A program made the translations under genes and the position numbers. From Stenotrophomonas oahuensis (lineage in GTDB: Bacteria > Pseudomonadota > Gammaproteobacteria > Xanthomonadales > Xanthomonadaceae), in contig NZ_CP115541.1 in NCBI RefSeq assembly GCF_031834595.1, forward strand, positions 3,218,501 through 3,282,500: a stretch of DNA of 64,000 nt, given 5' to 3'. The notes beneath the pieces were generated by a model. The model saw only the letters and a list, made by a program, of their open reading frames with translations, was not told the origin of the DNA and did no database searches. The stretch's first letter is position 1, and each line of letters starts with the position of its first letter. Below are positions 7,832-16,909 of the stretch, piece after piece.

Positions 7832-9250
7832 TCAGGCGACCACCAACCGCCCACGCAGCGAATTGCTGTACGCCTCGGTGATCTCAACATCCACCAGCTG
7901 CCCCACCAGGCGCATCTTCCCGGCGAAATTCACCGAACGCATGTTCTCGGTCTTGCCGGTCAGCTCGTTCGGATCCTTGCGCGACGGCCCTTCCACCAGC
8001 ACGGTCTGCACGGTGCCGACCATGGCCTGCGAAATCGCCGCCGCCTGCTCGTTGATCCGGGCCTGCAGGCGCGACAGCCGCGCGTGCTTTTCCGCATCGC
8101 TGATCGTGTCTTCCAGGTCCGCGGCCGGGGTGCCGGGGCGACGCGAATAGATGAACGAGAAGCTCTGGTCGAAGCCCACGTCTTCGATCAGCTTCATGGT
8201 CTTCTCGAAATCGGCCTCGGTTTCGCCGGGGAAGCCGACAATGAAGTCCGAGCTGATCGAAATGTCCGGGCGAACCGCGCGCAGCTTGCGGATCTTGGCC
8301 TTGAACTCCAGCGCGGTGTAGCCGCGCTTCATCGCCGACAGCACGCGGTCGCTGCCCGCCTGCACCGGCAGATGCAGGAAGTTGGCCAGCTGCGGCACGT
8401 CGCGGTAAGCGTCCACCAGCGAGTCGCTGAACTCCAGCGGGTGCGAGGTGGTGAAGCGGATGCGGTCCACGCCGTCAATCTCCGCGATCGTGCGGATCAG
8501 CAGGCCGAGGTCGGCGAATTCGCCGTCGCCATACGGACCGCGGTAGGCGTTGACGTTCTGGCCGAGCAGGTTGATCTCGCGCACGCCCTGGCTGGCCAGC
8601 TGTGCTACTTCCACCACCACGTCCTCGAACGGACGGCTGACTTCCGTGCCGCGGGTGTAGGGCACCACGCAGAACGAGCAGTACTTGGAGCAGCCTTCCA
8701 TGATCGAGACAAAGGCGGAGCCGCCTTCGGCGCGCGGCTCGGGCAGGCGGTCGAACTTTTCGATTTCCGGGAAGCTGATGTCGACCTGCGACTTGCCCGA
8801 TTCACGCCGCTGGCGGATCAGCTCCGGCAGGCGATGCAGGGTCTGCGGTCCAAACACCAGGTCCACGTGCGGGGCGCGCTTGATGATCGCCTCGCCTTCC
8901 TGCGAGGCCACGCAGCCGCCCACGCCGATGATCACGCCGCGGCCGTTGTTCTTCAGCGCCTTCCAGTAGCCGAGCTGGCTGAACACCTTCTCCTGCGCCT
9001 TTTCGCGGATGGAACAGGTGTTCATCAGCAGCACGTCGGCTTCGGCCGGGTCGTCGGTAAGTTCCAGGCCCTCCTCGGCGGCGAGCACGTCGGCCATCTT
9101 GGTCGAGTCGTACTCGTTCATCTGACAGCCGTGGGTCTTGATGTACAGCTTGCCGCGCACCGGGCCATTCACCTGCGGGCGGGAGCCGGGCAGGGGGATC
9201 AGATCGGGGCGGGCAACGGGTTCGGAGGGTGACGCTGGCGTCCCGGTCAT
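7832..9250 (-). CDS. miaB: tRNA-2-methylthio-N6-dimethylallyladenosine synthase MiaB
   Basis: A 472-aa radical-SAM methylthiotransferase that adds 2-methylthio to i6A37 of tRNAs reading UNN codons. The N-terminal UPF0004 domain has its cluster cysteines ([26 protein letters not shown]); the radical SAM motif is CSKYCSFC; a TRAM domain closes the C-terminus ([20 protein letters not shown]). The first 25 residues are a Pro-rich extension; the ATG at 9250 is the only good candidate. In many relatives miaB directly precedes phoH-ybeY; here the ABC exporter operon lies between them. Confidence 0.96.
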   Translation of the reverse strand: MTGTPASPSEPVARPDLIPLPGSRPQVNGPVRGKLYIKTHGCQMNEYDSTKMADVLAAEEGLELTDDPAEADVLLMNTCSIREKAQEKVFSQLGYWKALKNNGRGVIIGVGGCVASQEGEAIIKRAPHVDLVFGPQTLHRLPELIRQRRESGKSQVDISFPEIEKFDRLPEPRAEGGSAFVSIMEGCSKYCSFCVVPYTRGTEVSRPFEDVVVEVAQLASQGVREINLLGQNVNAYRGPYGDGEFADLGLLIRTIAEIDGVDRIRFTTSHPLEFSDSLVDAYRDVPQLANFLHLPVQAGSDRVLSAMKRGYTALEFKAKIRKLRAVRPDISISSDFIVGFPGETEADFEKTMKLIEDVGFDQSFSFIYSRRPGTPAADLEDTISDAEKHARLSRLQARINEQAAAISQAMVGTVQTVLVEGPSRKDPNELTGKTENMRSVNFAGKMRLVGQLVDVEITEAYSNSLRGRLVVA

Positions 9251-9339
9251 GGCGCTTATTCCAGTCGGGTGGGCGGGCAGGGGTAGTCTGCTAGTTTACC
9301 CCCTTGTTAACAGGGCGCGAAACGGGGACACTCCGCCCC

Positions 9340-10296
9340 ATGAAGGGGATTGTGGGGACAATCGCTGCGCTGGCCTTGGCTGCGCTGACCGCTCTGCCGG
9401 CCAGTGCCGGCACCCTGTACAAGTGCGTCGGCGACGACGGCATCCCCAGCTACGTCAGCAAGCGCGTGCCAAAAGCGACCTGCAGCGTGGTCAGCAACTA
9501 CCGCCCGGACCGCAGCGCGCCCAAGCGCTACATCCCGCCGCCGACTCCGGCCCCGGCTCCCGCTCCGACGGCAGTGGCGGCAACGCCGGCCCCGACCCCG
9601 GCCCAGGCCGACACCGCAGCCGCCAGCACGGCGGTCACCGCCAGCGCAGCGCCGACCCAGGCGGCGACCGTGCTGACCGCGCCCTCGGCCCCGAAAGCCA
9701 GCAGCAAGCCGGGCAAAGTGGTGTCCGGGCAGGTCTACTCCTATATGAAGGATGGCGTGCGCCACTACACCAGCGCCCGGCCGGCCCAGGTGGCCAGCTT
9801 GGGCCAGGTGCGCACCATCCGCTACAGCTACATCGAGCGCTGCTACGCCTGCGGGGCCAACCCGGGGGTGAACTTCGGTTCGGTGCGGCTCAACACCACC
9901 GCCTTCCAGGCCGAGATTGCCGCCGCCGCGCGCGAGTTCGGGGTCGAAGAGGCGATCGTGCGCGCCGTCATCCACGCCGAGTCGGCCTACAACCCCACGG
10001 CCGTCAGCCGTGCGGGCGCGCAGGGGCTGATGCAGCTGATGCCGCCCACCGCGCGTCGCTTCGGGGTCACCGATTCCTATGATGCGGCGCAAAACATCCG
10101 CGGTGGCGTGCAGTACCTGTCGTGGCTGCTCAAGCGCTTCAACGGCAACCTGACCCTGGCCGCAGCCGGCTACAACGCTGGCGAAGGCGCGGTTGACCGC
10201 CACGGTGGCGTGCCGCCGTACAGCGAGACGCAGTACTACGTGAAGCGCGTCGCACTCCTGGCCGACCGCTACCGCGGAGCTGCAACGCAGCAATAA
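9340..10296 (+). CDS. Lytic transglycosylase with DUF4124 domain
   Basis: A 318-aa secreted peptidoglycan lyase. The start is the ATG at 9340, which places a signal peptide (VGTIAALALAALTALPASA) at the N-terminus; a longer frame from 9304 is rejected. Residues about 22-55 match DUF4124 (TLYKCVGDDGIPSYVSK), followed by an Ala/Pro/Thr-rich low-complexity linker (residues about 65-130). The catalytic SLT domain follows (residues about 195-305), with the catalytic Glu in HAESAYNP and the motifs GAQGLMQLMPPTARRFGV and AAGYNAGEGAV. It is a free-standing gene divergent from miaB. Confidence 0.93.
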   Translation: MKGIVGTIAALALAALTALPASAGTLYKCVGDDGIPSYVSKRVPKATCSVVSNYRPDRSAPKRYIPPPTPAPAPAPTAVAATPAPTPAQADTAAASTAVTASAAPTQAATVLTAPSAPKASSKPGKVVSGQVYSYMKDGVRHYTSARPAQVASLGQVRTIRYSYIERCYACGANPGVNFGSVRLNTTAFQAEIAAAAREFGVEEAIVRAVIHAESAYNPTAVSRAGAQGLMQLMPPTARRFGVTDSYDAAQNIRGGVQYLSWLLKRFNGNLTLAAAGYNAGEGAVDRHGGVPPYSETQYYVKRVALLADRYRGAATQQ

Positions 10297-10324
10297 TCCG
10301 ATCGGTGCCATCGGATTCTTTCCG

Positions 10325-10354
10325 TTGTGTCGCCGAGTCAGGTTCCGCTATAGT
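10325..10354 (+). promoter_or_regulatory. Candidate sigma70 promoter of petABC
   Basis: TTGTGT (10325-10330) and TATAGT (10349-10354) with an 18-bp spacer, 79 bp before the petA start. Position and fit make this the likely promoter of the bc1 operon. The petA start is preceded by a CGGAG Shine-Dalgarno. Confidence 0.5.
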
Positions 10355-10432
10355 CGGTTCCGATTCACGTGGACTGGCCCCCACCGGTCTACTGGCAGCC
10401 TCAAGCTACCTAAATCAATATCGGAGTGCCGG

Positions 10433-11053
10433 ATGGCCAACGATGGGGTAAACGATCCAGTCAACACTGGTCGTCGACGATTTCTTTCCGCAACCACTGC
10501 GGTGGTGGGTGCCGTCGGCGTCGGGTTTGCAGCAGTTCCGTTCATCAAGTCCTGGAATCCCAGCGCCCGCGCCCAATTGGCCGGTGCACCGGTGATCGCC
10601 GACATCAGCGCATTGCAGGAAGGCCAGCGGCTGGTTCTGGAGTGGCGCGGTCAGCCGATCTGGATCGTCAAGCGCTCCAAGGCCATCCTGGAGGCGCTGC
10701 CCGGTCTGGACGGTCGCCTGAAGGACCCCGAGTCCGGCGAGAAAGACCAGCAGCCGGACTACGTGCTGAAGGAAAATCCCGAATTCCGGTCGATCAAGTC
10801 CGATGTCTCGGTGCTGGTCGGGCTGTGCACCCATCTGGGCTGCTCACCGGAAATGGTCGCGGAAATCCGCCCCGAGCCTTACGACCCGGAATGGAAGGGC
10901 GGCTACTTCTGCCCCTGCCACAAGTCGCGCTTCGATATGTCCGGCCGCGTCTTCAAGGACGTGCCGGCCCCGATCAATCTGCTGGTGCCTCCGCACCACT
11001 ACCAGGACGACAACACCATCGTCATTGGCGTTGACCCGCAGGGGGCGGCTTGA
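10433..11053 (+). CDS. petA: Ubiquinol-cytochrome c reductase Rieske iron-sulfur subunit
   Basis: A 206-aa subunit of the cytochrome bc1 complex that carries the 2Fe-2S cluster accepting electrons from ubiquinol. The N-terminal twin-arginine signal (GRRRFLSATTAVVGAVG) stays as membrane anchor. The cluster ligands are in CTHLGC and CPCHKS. The start is the ATG at 10433; an open frame from 10325 has no signal at its start. It is the first gene of petA-petB-petC, with a 2-bp gap to the petB ATG. Confidence 0.97.
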   Translation: MANDGVNDPVNTGRRRFLSATTAVVGAVGVGFAAVPFIKSWNPSARAQLAGAPVIADISALQEGQRLVLEWRGQPIWIVKRSKAILEALPGLDGRLKDPESGEKDQQPDYVLKENPEFRSIKSDVSVLVGLCTHLGCSPEMVAEIRPEPYDPEWKGGYFCPCHKSRFDMSGRVFKDVPAPINLLVPPHHYQDDNTIVIGVDPQGAA

Positions 11054-11055
11054 GC

Positions 11056-12318
11056 ATGGCCAACATTCTTTCCCGCACCGCCACCGGCGTGGCCGACTGG
11101 GTCAATGAGCGCGCGCCCGGCCTGATGCCGATGTACCGCAAGCATGTCAGCGAGTACTACGCGCCGAAGAACTTCAACATCTGGTACTACTTCGGCTCGC
11201 TCGCGCTGCTGATCCTGGTCAACCAGATATTGACCGGCATCTTCCTCACCATGCACTACAAGACCAGCGCCGCCGAGGCCTTCACCTCGGTGGAACTGAC
11301 GATCATGCGTGACGTCGACTGGGGCTGGCTGATCCGCTACATGCACTCCACCGGGGCCTCGCTGTTCTTCATCGTGGTCTACCTGCACATGTTCCGCGGG
11401 CTGCTGTACGGCAGCTACAAGAAGCCGCGCGAGCTGGTCTGGATCCTGGGCATGCTGATCTACCTGGTGCTGATGGCCGAAGCCTTCATGGGCTATGTGC
11501 TGCCCTGGGGCCAGATGTCGTTCTGGGGCGCGAAGGTGATCATTTCGCTGTTCGGGGCGATTCCGGTGATCGGCAATGGTCTGACCGAATGGATCATGGG
11601 CGACTACCTGCCCAGTGACGCCACCGTCAACCGCTTCTTCGCCCTTCATGTGATCGCGCTGCCGCTGGTGCTGCTGCTGCTGGTGGTGCTGCATATCGGC
11701 GCATTGCACGAGGTGGGGTCCAACAACCCCGACGGGGTGGAGATCAAGAAGGGGCCGAAGGGCAACCGCTGGTCCGCCACGGCACCGGCCGATGGCATTC
11801 CGTTCCATCCGTATTACACGCTCAAGGATGCAGTGGGGGCCGGTTTCCTGCTCGTCATTGCCGCCTTCATCATCTTCTTCGCGCCGGGCTTTGGTGGCCT
11901 GTTCCTGGAGCACGACAACTTCACCGAAGCCAATCGCCTGGTGACCCCGGAACACATCAAGCCGGTGTGGTACTACACGCCGTACTACGCGATGTTGCGG
12001 GTGGTGCCGAACAAGCTGGGCGGCGTGCTGGTGATGTTCTCGGCCATCGCGATCCTGTTCCTGGTGCCCTGGCTGGACAAGGCCAAGGTCAAGTCGGTGC
12101 GCTATCGCGGCTGGATCTCCAAGGTCATGCTGGGGGTGCTGGCGGTGTGCTTCATCTGGCTGGGCGTGATCGGTTCCGGCCCGGGTACCGATGTGCACGA
12201 GACCTACATCGGCCGCGTGCTGACCTTCCTCTATTTCGCCTTCTTCATCACCATGCCGATATGGACCAAGCTGGACAGGACCAAACCGGTACCGGACCGG
12301 GTGACCATGCATGACTGA
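11056..12318 (+). CDS. petB: Cytochrome b subunit of the bc1 complex
   Basis: A 420-aa inner-membrane diheme protein with the quinol oxidation and reduction sites. Heme-ligand His pairs are visible in helix B (YMHSTGASLFFIVVYLHMF) and helix D (RFFALHVIALPLVLLLLVVLH). The ATG at 11056 gives MANILSRT; an in-frame TTG at 11050 is a less likely start. A C-terminal helical part (about residues 250-405) with four segments is fused, so both the cytochrome b6-like and subunit IV-like parts are in one chain. The gene overlaps petC by 8 bp. Confidence 0.97.
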   Translation: MANILSRTATGVADWVNERAPGLMPMYRKHVSEYYAPKNFNIWYYFGSLALLILVNQILTGIFLTMHYKTSAAEAFTSVELTIMRDVDWGWLIRYMHSTGASLFFIVVYLHMFRGLLYGSYKKPRELVWILGMLIYLVLMAEAFMGYVLPWGQMSFWGAKVIISLFGAIPVIGNGLTEWIMGDYLPSDATVNRFFALHVIALPLVLLLLVVLHIGALHEVGSNNPDGVEIKKGPKGNRWSATAPADGIPFHPYYTLKDAVGAGFLLVIAAFIIFFAPGFGGLFLEHDNFTEANRLVTPEHIKPVWYYTPYYAMLRVVPNKLGGVLVMFSAIAILFLVPWLDKAKVKSVRYRGWISKVMLGVLAVCFIWLGVIGSGPGTDVHETYIGRVLTFLYFAFFITMPIWTKLDRTKPVPDRVTMHD

Positions 12319-13057
12319 CCATTGGATTGTGCGGCTGGCCTGCGCGGCCATGCTGATGCTGGCCAGCACCGTGGCCGGTGCCGCCGAGGGCGGCAAGACG
12401 CTGCAGGCCGGCAATGACCTGGGCGACCGTGCGTCGCTGCAGCGCGGCGCGCAGTTGTACATGAACTACTGCTCCGGCTGCCACGCACTGAAATACCTGC
12501 GCTATTCGCGCATGGCCAAGGACCTGGGCCTGTCCGAGGAAGAGGTGATGAACAACCTCAACTTCACCGGCGCGGCCATCGGCGAAACCGTAGGGGTGAC
12601 CCTGCCCAAGGCCGAGGCCGAGAAGTGGTTCGGCAAGATGCCGCCCGATCTCACCCTGATTTCGCGGGTGCGCGGCAGTGACTGGGTCTACACCTACCTC
12701 AAGTCGTTCTATCTGGATCCCGGCCGGCCGCTGGGCTGGAACAACGCGCTGTTCCCGAATGCGTCCATGCCCAACCCGCTGTGGGAAATGCAGGGCCTGC
12801 AGCACGCGGTGCACGGCAAGCCCGAGTCACCCGGGGCCGATCCGCCGGTGACCGGGCTGAACATTGTGCAGCCGGGCAATGTGGACGCTGGCCAGTATGA
12901 CCAGGCGGTTCGGGACATCACCAATTTCCTCGAGTACGCCGGTGAACCGGCCGCGCTCAAGCGCCAGCAGCTGGGCGTCTGGGTGATTCTGTTCCTGGCC
13001 TTCCTGACCTTCCTGTTGTATCTGCTGAAGAAGGAATACTGGAAAGACGTGCACTGA
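12311..13057 (+). CDS. petC: Cytochrome c1 of the bc1 complex
   Basis: A 248-aa periplasmic c-type cytochrome anchored in the inner membrane by its C-terminus. A signal peptide (LACAAMLMLASTVAGAAE) is followed by the heme-binding CSGCH at residues 54-58 and a likely axial Met in the NASMPNPLWEMQG region. The C-terminal helix VWVILFLAFLTFLLYLL is followed by KKEYWKDVH. It starts inside the end of petB (8-bp overlap), so translation is coupled. It passes electrons from the Rieske protein to soluble cytochromes. Confidence 0.97.
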   Translation: MTDHWIVRLACAAMLMLASTVAGAAEGGKTLQAGNDLGDRASLQRGAQLYMNYCSGCHALKYLRYSRMAKDLGLSEEEVMNNLNFTGAAIGETVGVTLPKAEAEKWFGKMPPDLTLISRVRGSDWVYTYLKSFYLDPGRPLGWNNALFPNASMPNPLWEMQGLQHAVHGKPESPGADPPVTGLNIVQPGNVDAGQYDQAVRDITNFLEYAGEPAALKRQQLGVWVILFLAFLTFLLYLLKKEYWKDVH

Positions 13058-13193
13058 GCTTCACGCGCCCATCAACCCTTTGACCTATTGGCTTTTGTGA
13101 TGGGGGGTTGCACACTCGGGCACTGGGACGACTGTCGGCAATGGGCCGGCAGCGCCGATACGGCCGACGGATTCGGTCGTTGGAGAGCCTTTG

Positions 13194-13829
13194 ATGGCGG
13201 CGAGCGTACGCATGCGGAATACCCTGACGCTGTTTTCCTCGAACGATGATGTCCTGTGCCACCGCGTGCGCCTGGTGCTGGCCGCCAAAGGGGTCACCTA
13301 TGATTTCGTGCCGGTCGACCCGCAGAACCCGCCGGAAGACCTGATCGATCTCAATCCGTACCATTCGGTACCCACCCTGGTGGAGCGCGAGCTGGTGCTG
13401 TACGCGGCTTCGGTGGTCAGCGAGTATCTGGATGAGCGCTATCCGCACCCGCCCTTGATGCCGGTGGACCCGCTGTCCCGCGCCCGCATCCGTCTGGCCA
13501 TGCTGCGCATCGAGCATGACTGGGTGCCGCAGGTACAGGCGATCCAGCTGGGCAACAAGACCCAGGCCGAAGCCGGCCGAAAGCGCCTCAAGGAGCTGCT
13601 GACCAGCTCGGTGCCGCTGTTCAAGGCCAGCAAGTTCTTCCTGAATCCTGAAATGAGCCTGGCCGATTGCGCCATGGCTCCGATCATCTGGCGTCTGCAG
13701 TCGCTCGACGTCGCGCTGCCCAAGGATGGCAAGGCCATCGAGGACTACGGCAACCGCATCTTCCGTCACCCCGGCTTCATCCGCAGCCTGACCGACCAGG
13801 AAAAGAAGCTGCGCGAGTTACCTGTGTGA
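13194..13829 (+). CDS. sspA: Stringent starvation protein A
   Basis: A 211-aa GST-fold protein that binds RNA polymerase in enterics. The N-terminal thioredoxin-like half (LTLFSSNDDVLCHRVRLVLAAKGV, NPYHSVPTL) and the helical C-terminal half are both complete. The ATG at 13194 has GGAGAG six bases upstream; an in-frame ATG at 13212 (MRNTLTLF) is possible. The gene follows petABC at 136 bp and is followed 77 bp later by sspB, the standard betaproteobacterial/gammaproteobacterial order. Confidence 0.95.
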   Translation: MAASVRMRNTLTLFSSNDDVLCHRVRLVLAAKGVTYDFVPVDPQNPPEDLIDLNPYHSVPTLVERELVLYAASVVSEYLDERYPHPPLMPVDPLSRARIRLAMLRIEHDWVPQVQAIQLGNKTQAEAGRKRLKELLTSSVPLFKASKFFLNPEMSLADCAMAPIIWRLQSLDVALPKDGKAIEDYGNRIFRHPGFIRSLTDQEKKLRELPV

Positions 13830-13906
13830 CCTCAGCCCGGCCGTGCGCGTACACTGGTCACCGGTATTCACGCTGATAATCAGCCGGGCATGGCCCGGCG
13901 CACCCC

Positions 13907-14353
13907 ATGACTGAAGATACATTCCGCATGACCAGCCACCGCCCGTACCTGCTGCGGGCGCTGGTGCAATGGATCAACGACAACCAGCTCACCCCGCATA
14001 TCCTGGTCGACGCCGGCATGCCGGGCGTGCAGGTGCCGCCCAGCGCGATCAAGGACGGCCGGGTAGTGCTGAACATCGCCGACCGTGCCGTGATGGGGCT
14101 GGAGATCGACAACACCTGGGTCAGCTTCGCAGCACGCTTTTCCGGCGTGAGCCACCCGGTGCAGGTGCCGATTTCGGCCGTACTGGCCGTCTATGCCCGC
14201 GAAACCGGCCAGGGCATGGCGCTGCCCGACGATATTCCGGGGCATGAGCCCAGCCTGGACGACGACGATACGCCGCCGGATGACACGCCCACCCCGGACG
14301 ACACCCCGCCCAAGCCCAGTGGCGGCCGTCCGCATCTGCGCGTGGTGAAATGA
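13907..14353 (+). CDS. sspB: ClpXP protease specificity-enhancing factor SspB
   Basis: A 148-aa adaptor that delivers ssrA-tagged proteins to ClpXP. The SspB fold covers residues about 10-105 (SHRPYLLRALVQWINDN, PHILVDA, VVLNIADRAV, MGLEIDN, FSARFSG-type strand). A disordered Asp/Pro/Thr-rich linker follows, and the short C-terminal tail RPHLRVVK matches the ClpX-binding XB motif. The start is either ATG 13907 or ATG 13928 (MTSHRPYL). A strong terminator starts at the stop codon. Confidence 0.95.
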   Translation: MTEDTFRMTSHRPYLLRALVQWINDNQLTPHILVDAGMPGVQVPPSAIKDGRVVLNIADRAVMGLEIDNTWVSFAARFSGVSHPVQVPISAVLAVYARETGQGMALPDDIPGHEPSLDDDDTPPDDTPTPDDTPPKPSGGRPHLRVVK

Positions 14354-14384
14354 AAAAAGCCGCCCCTGGGGCGGCTTTTTTTTT
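14353..14384 (+). terminator. Intrinsic terminator after sspB
   Basis: Stem AAGCCGCCCC/GGGGCGGCTT followed by a run of nine T. It begins directly at the sspB stop codon. Confidence 0.92.
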
Positions 14385-14390
14385 CGGTGG

Positions 14391-14411
14391 CGACCGACCG
14401 TTGGTCGGTCG
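14391..14411. repeat. Degenerate SMAG/REP palindrome
   Basis: Perfect 9-bp stem CGACCGACC/GGTCGGTCG with loop GTT, without the GTAG head. It lies between the sspB terminator and the convergent DUF3301 gene. Confidence 0.7.
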
Positions 14412-14419
14412 ATCTTGAA

Positions 14420-14776
14420 TTACACGTCCTCCGCGCCCCGCGTATCCGGCGACTGCCGGATTTCGCTGATGCGTGCGGCCGAGGGCCCCACGAACGCCAC
14501 CAGCTGGTCGCCGCGCAGCACCATGCGCCCGGTATGACGGTCTATGCCGTCATGCGAGTACTCGAACCGGTAAGTACGCTCCCAGCCCAGCCAGCCGTTG
14601 TCCTTGCGGCACACCCGGATACTGCTGGCATGCACGGCCTGGTCCAGCCACTGCACATCGGCAGCGCGGCAGGCATTGCGGCCCAGCTCGATGGCGCGCT
14701 CGGCCGCCGCCCGCGAGGAATTCCAGAAGGCGTAGGCAAACGCGCCGGCAATCATCAACAGGATCAAGCTGGGCAT
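14420..14776 (-). CDS. DUF3301 family membrane-anchored protein
   Basis: A 118-aa protein with one N-terminal membrane segment (PSLILLMIAGAFAYAFWNSS) followed by a soluble domain. The pattern AIELGRNACRAADVQWLDQAV and RTYRFEYSHDG...GRMVLRGDQL fits DUF3301, a family of unknown function in gamma- and betaproteobacteria. It is followed on the minus strand by nothing before the sspB terminator, and the DUF2272 gene lies upstream on the same strand, 65 bp away. Confidence 0.8.
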   Translation of the reverse strand: MPSLILLMIAGAFAYAFWNSSRAAAERAIELGRNACRAADVQWLDQAVHASSIRVCRKDNGWLGWERTYRFEYSHDGIDRHTGRMVLRGDQLVAFVGPSAARISEIRQSPDTRGAEDV

Positions 14777-14841
14777 CGTCGGCTCGGTCGAAGCGGGTCA
14801 GGAACGACCAACATGGCGACGACACGGGCCCAGATCAAGCG

Positions 14842-15909
14842 TTACGGCGACGTACGCGGAGGCGGATTGGCAGGCGATTGTGGAGGCTGCTGCTGCGGCC
14901 GCGGCGGAACCACGCGCGGGAACGTCGGCTTCTGCGGCGTCGGGGTTGCCGGCGTGCCGGGCTGGGCGGGCAGGGGTGACGGCTGGGTAGCCGGGGTGGA
15001 AGCGGGCACCGGTGCCGGCGTGTAGCCCATGGGCGAGGAAGCCACCAGCTTCAGCAGCGCCGCCCAATCCTGGCGATTGAAATTGCACTCGTCCTCGCGG
15101 CCGGGTGTGCAGCCGATGTCATACGGACCGTAGGATCGGGCCGGAGGCAGCTGGATGCGGCCGCTACGATCCAGTGGCAGCTTGCGCATCGCCACCGTAT
15201 TCATGACATTGCCGCCGATCAGGTACAGCGTGTGGTCGCCGCCCATGTTGGCCGCGACCACCACCTCGCAATGCGATTTCCAGTTCTCCACCTTGCCCCC
15301 GCTGAGCTGCTGCACCAGCCCGGCGTAGCTCAGCGTTTCGTCGCGGTCGCGCAGGTAGCACAGCAGGTCGCCCGGCGCGGGTTTTTCCAGCGCCGGGTCG
15401 GTCATCCGGTACGGCCCGCTGTTCTCGTACGCCGCACGGATGTAATCGATGTGGCGCGGGGAGCGGGTAAAGCCCGGCACGCCGGCGCGGCTCATCACCC
15501 AGGAGATGAAGGCCGCCGACCACGGGTTGTCGATGATGAAGGCGCGGCAGTCGCTGTCGGTGTAGCGCGTACCGAACGGTTGCATGCAGCTGGTCGCGCC
15601 GGGCTGGCTGCCCATCGGACCCAAGGTGCCGCTGTCGCGCCAGTAGGCGACCACGCGTTGCCACGCAGGCATGCCGTCGTCAGACAGGTACAGGCGCTCG
15701 GCCTCGCTGACGCCGAGATTGGCGGCCCGACCTTCGCCGTCAATGAACGGGCGGTACCACAGGCGGTGTTCGTTGCAGGCGGTGCGGACGATGCTGACGG
15801 CCAGCGGGCTCAGCCCATAGCGGGGCGGGATGTCGCAGACTTCAGCGGCTGCCGCGGTAATGGGGGCGGCGGCGAGCAGCAGGCAGGCGGGCAACAGCAT
15901 CCGGCGCAT
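14842..15909 (-). CDS. DUF2272 domain secreted protein
   Basis: A 355-aa exported protein. The start at 15909 has a GGAG seven bases upstream and puts a signal peptide at the N-terminus (LLPACLLLAAAPITAAAAE). The DUF2272 region (about residues 55-270) includes the motif NPWSAAFISWVMSRAGVPGF, which resembles CHAP/NlpC-like amidase cores, with Cys residues in TSCMQPF, DSDCRAF and GDLLCYLRDRD, and a His in KSHCEVVV. The last 65 residues are a Pro-rich tail. A cell-wall hydrolase role is an inference from the fold-like motifs; the family has no established activity. Confidence 0.8.
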   Translation of the reverse strand: MRRMLLPACLLLAAAPITAAAAEVCDIPPRYGLSPLAVSIVRTACNEHRLWYRPFIDGEGRAANLGVSEAERLYLSDDGMPAWQRVVAYWRDSGTLGPMGSQPGATSCMQPFGTRYTDSDCRAFIIDNPWSAAFISWVMSRAGVPGFTRSPRHIDYIRAAYENSGPYRMTDPALEKPAPGDLLCYLRDRDETLSYAGLVQQLSGGKVENWKSHCEVVVAANMGGDHTLYLIGGNVMNTVAMRKLPLDRSGRIQLPPARSYGPYDIGCTPGREDECNFNRQDWAALLKLVASSPMGYTPAPVPASTPATQPSPLPAQPGTPATPTPQKPTFPRVVPPRPQQQPPQSPANPPPRTSP

Positions 15910-15991
15910 GCGCGTTCTCCGGTGGGGGTAGGGAGAGCGTCGCAGACGCGGGTTGCGCATTTCGTGAAAGCCGCACGACCATCTGCGCGTC

Positions 15992-16047
15992 GCACGACCA
16001 ACGGTCGTGCGCTACCCGGCCGGTAGGTGCCGACCGTTGGTCGGCAC
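15992..16047. repeat. Inverted pair of SMAG/REP units
   Basis: Unit one: stem GCACGACC/GGTCGTGC (15992-16010) followed by GCTAC. Unit two: GTAG at 16023-16026 followed by stem GTGCCGACC/GGTCGGCAC (16027-16047). The two are oppositely oriented, with the GTAG ends facing each other. They lie between the DUF2272 gene start and the 3' end of nadC. Confidence 0.87.
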
Positions 16048-16051
16048 GACG

Positions 16052-16909
16052 TCAACGCTTGGGCGGATCGCCCAGCTTCAACGACAGATCAATCGCCTGC
16101 ACATGCTTGGTCAAGCCCCCAATCGAGATGCAGTCCACGCCGTCCTCGGCAATCGCCCGCAATCCCGCCAGGTCCACACTGCCGGACACCTCCAGCGGAA
16201 TCCGTCCGGCGGCGATCTTCACCGCCTCGCGGCGCAGATCCGCATCGAAGTCATCGATCAGAATCCGGTCGCAGCCCACCGCCAGCGCTTCGCGAAGCTG
16301 ATCCAGGTCTTCCACTTCCACCACCAGCGGCAACTGCGTCCACTGCGCACGCGCGGCGTGCACCGCCGCGCTCAGCGAGCCGGCGGCGCGGATGTGGTTT
16401 TCCTTCAACATCACCGTGTCGAACAGACCCAGGCGATGGTTGTCACCGCCGCCGCAGCGCACGGCGTACTTCTGCGCGACGCGCAGGCCGGGCAGGGTCT
16501 TGCGGGTGTCCAGGATGCGCGTACCGGTGCCAGCCACGGCCGCCACGTAACGCGCGGTGGTGGTGGCGGTACCGGACAGGGTCTGCAGGAAATTGAGCGA
16601 GGTGCGCTCGGCGCTGACCAGACTGCGGTTGCGCCCCTGCAGGGTCGCCAGCACGGTGCCGGCCTTTACCGCATCACCTTCGGCCACCTGCCAGTCGATC
16701 TGCACATCGGGGTCCAGCGCCCGGTGGGTGGCGTCGAACCATGGCCGACCGGCGATCACGGCGTCCTGCTTGCACAGCAGGTAGGCGCGGTCAGGCCGGT
16801 CCGGCAGCAGGGCGGCGGTGACGTCGCCGCTGCCGATGTCCTCGGCCAGGGCGCGGGCCACGTCCGCCTCGACCTGTGCGGCCCCAGGCGGCAGCAGGGC
16901 AGGGCTCAT
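16052..16909 (-). CDS. nadC: Nicotinate-nucleotide diphosphorylase (quinolinate phosphoribosyltransferase)
   Basis: A 285-aa enzyme that converts quinolinate and PRPP to nicotinate mononucleotide in de novo NAD synthesis. Conserved family motifs are visible: EDIGSGDVT near the N-terminus, SAERTSLNFLQTLSGTAT, DTRKTLPGLR, KYAVRCGGGDNHRLGLFD, MLKENH and SGSVDL...GVDCISIGGLTKH. The length is normal. The gene overlaps the Trm112-like gene upstream by 4 bp, so the two are cotranscribed. Confidence 0.97.
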   Translation of the reverse strand: MSPALLPPGAAQVEADVARALAEDIGSGDVTAALLPDRPDRAYLLCKQDAVIAGRPWFDATHRALDPDVQIDWQVAEGDAVKAGTVLATLQGRNRSLVSAERTSLNFLQTLSGTATTTARYVAAVAGTGTRILDTRKTLPGLRVAQKYAVRCGGGDNHRLGLFDTVMLKENHIRAAGSLSAAVHAARAQWTQLPLVVEVEDLDQLREALAVGCDRILIDDFDADLRREAVKIAAGRIPLEVSGSVDLAGLRAIAEDGVDCISIGGLTKHVQAIDLSLKLGDPPKR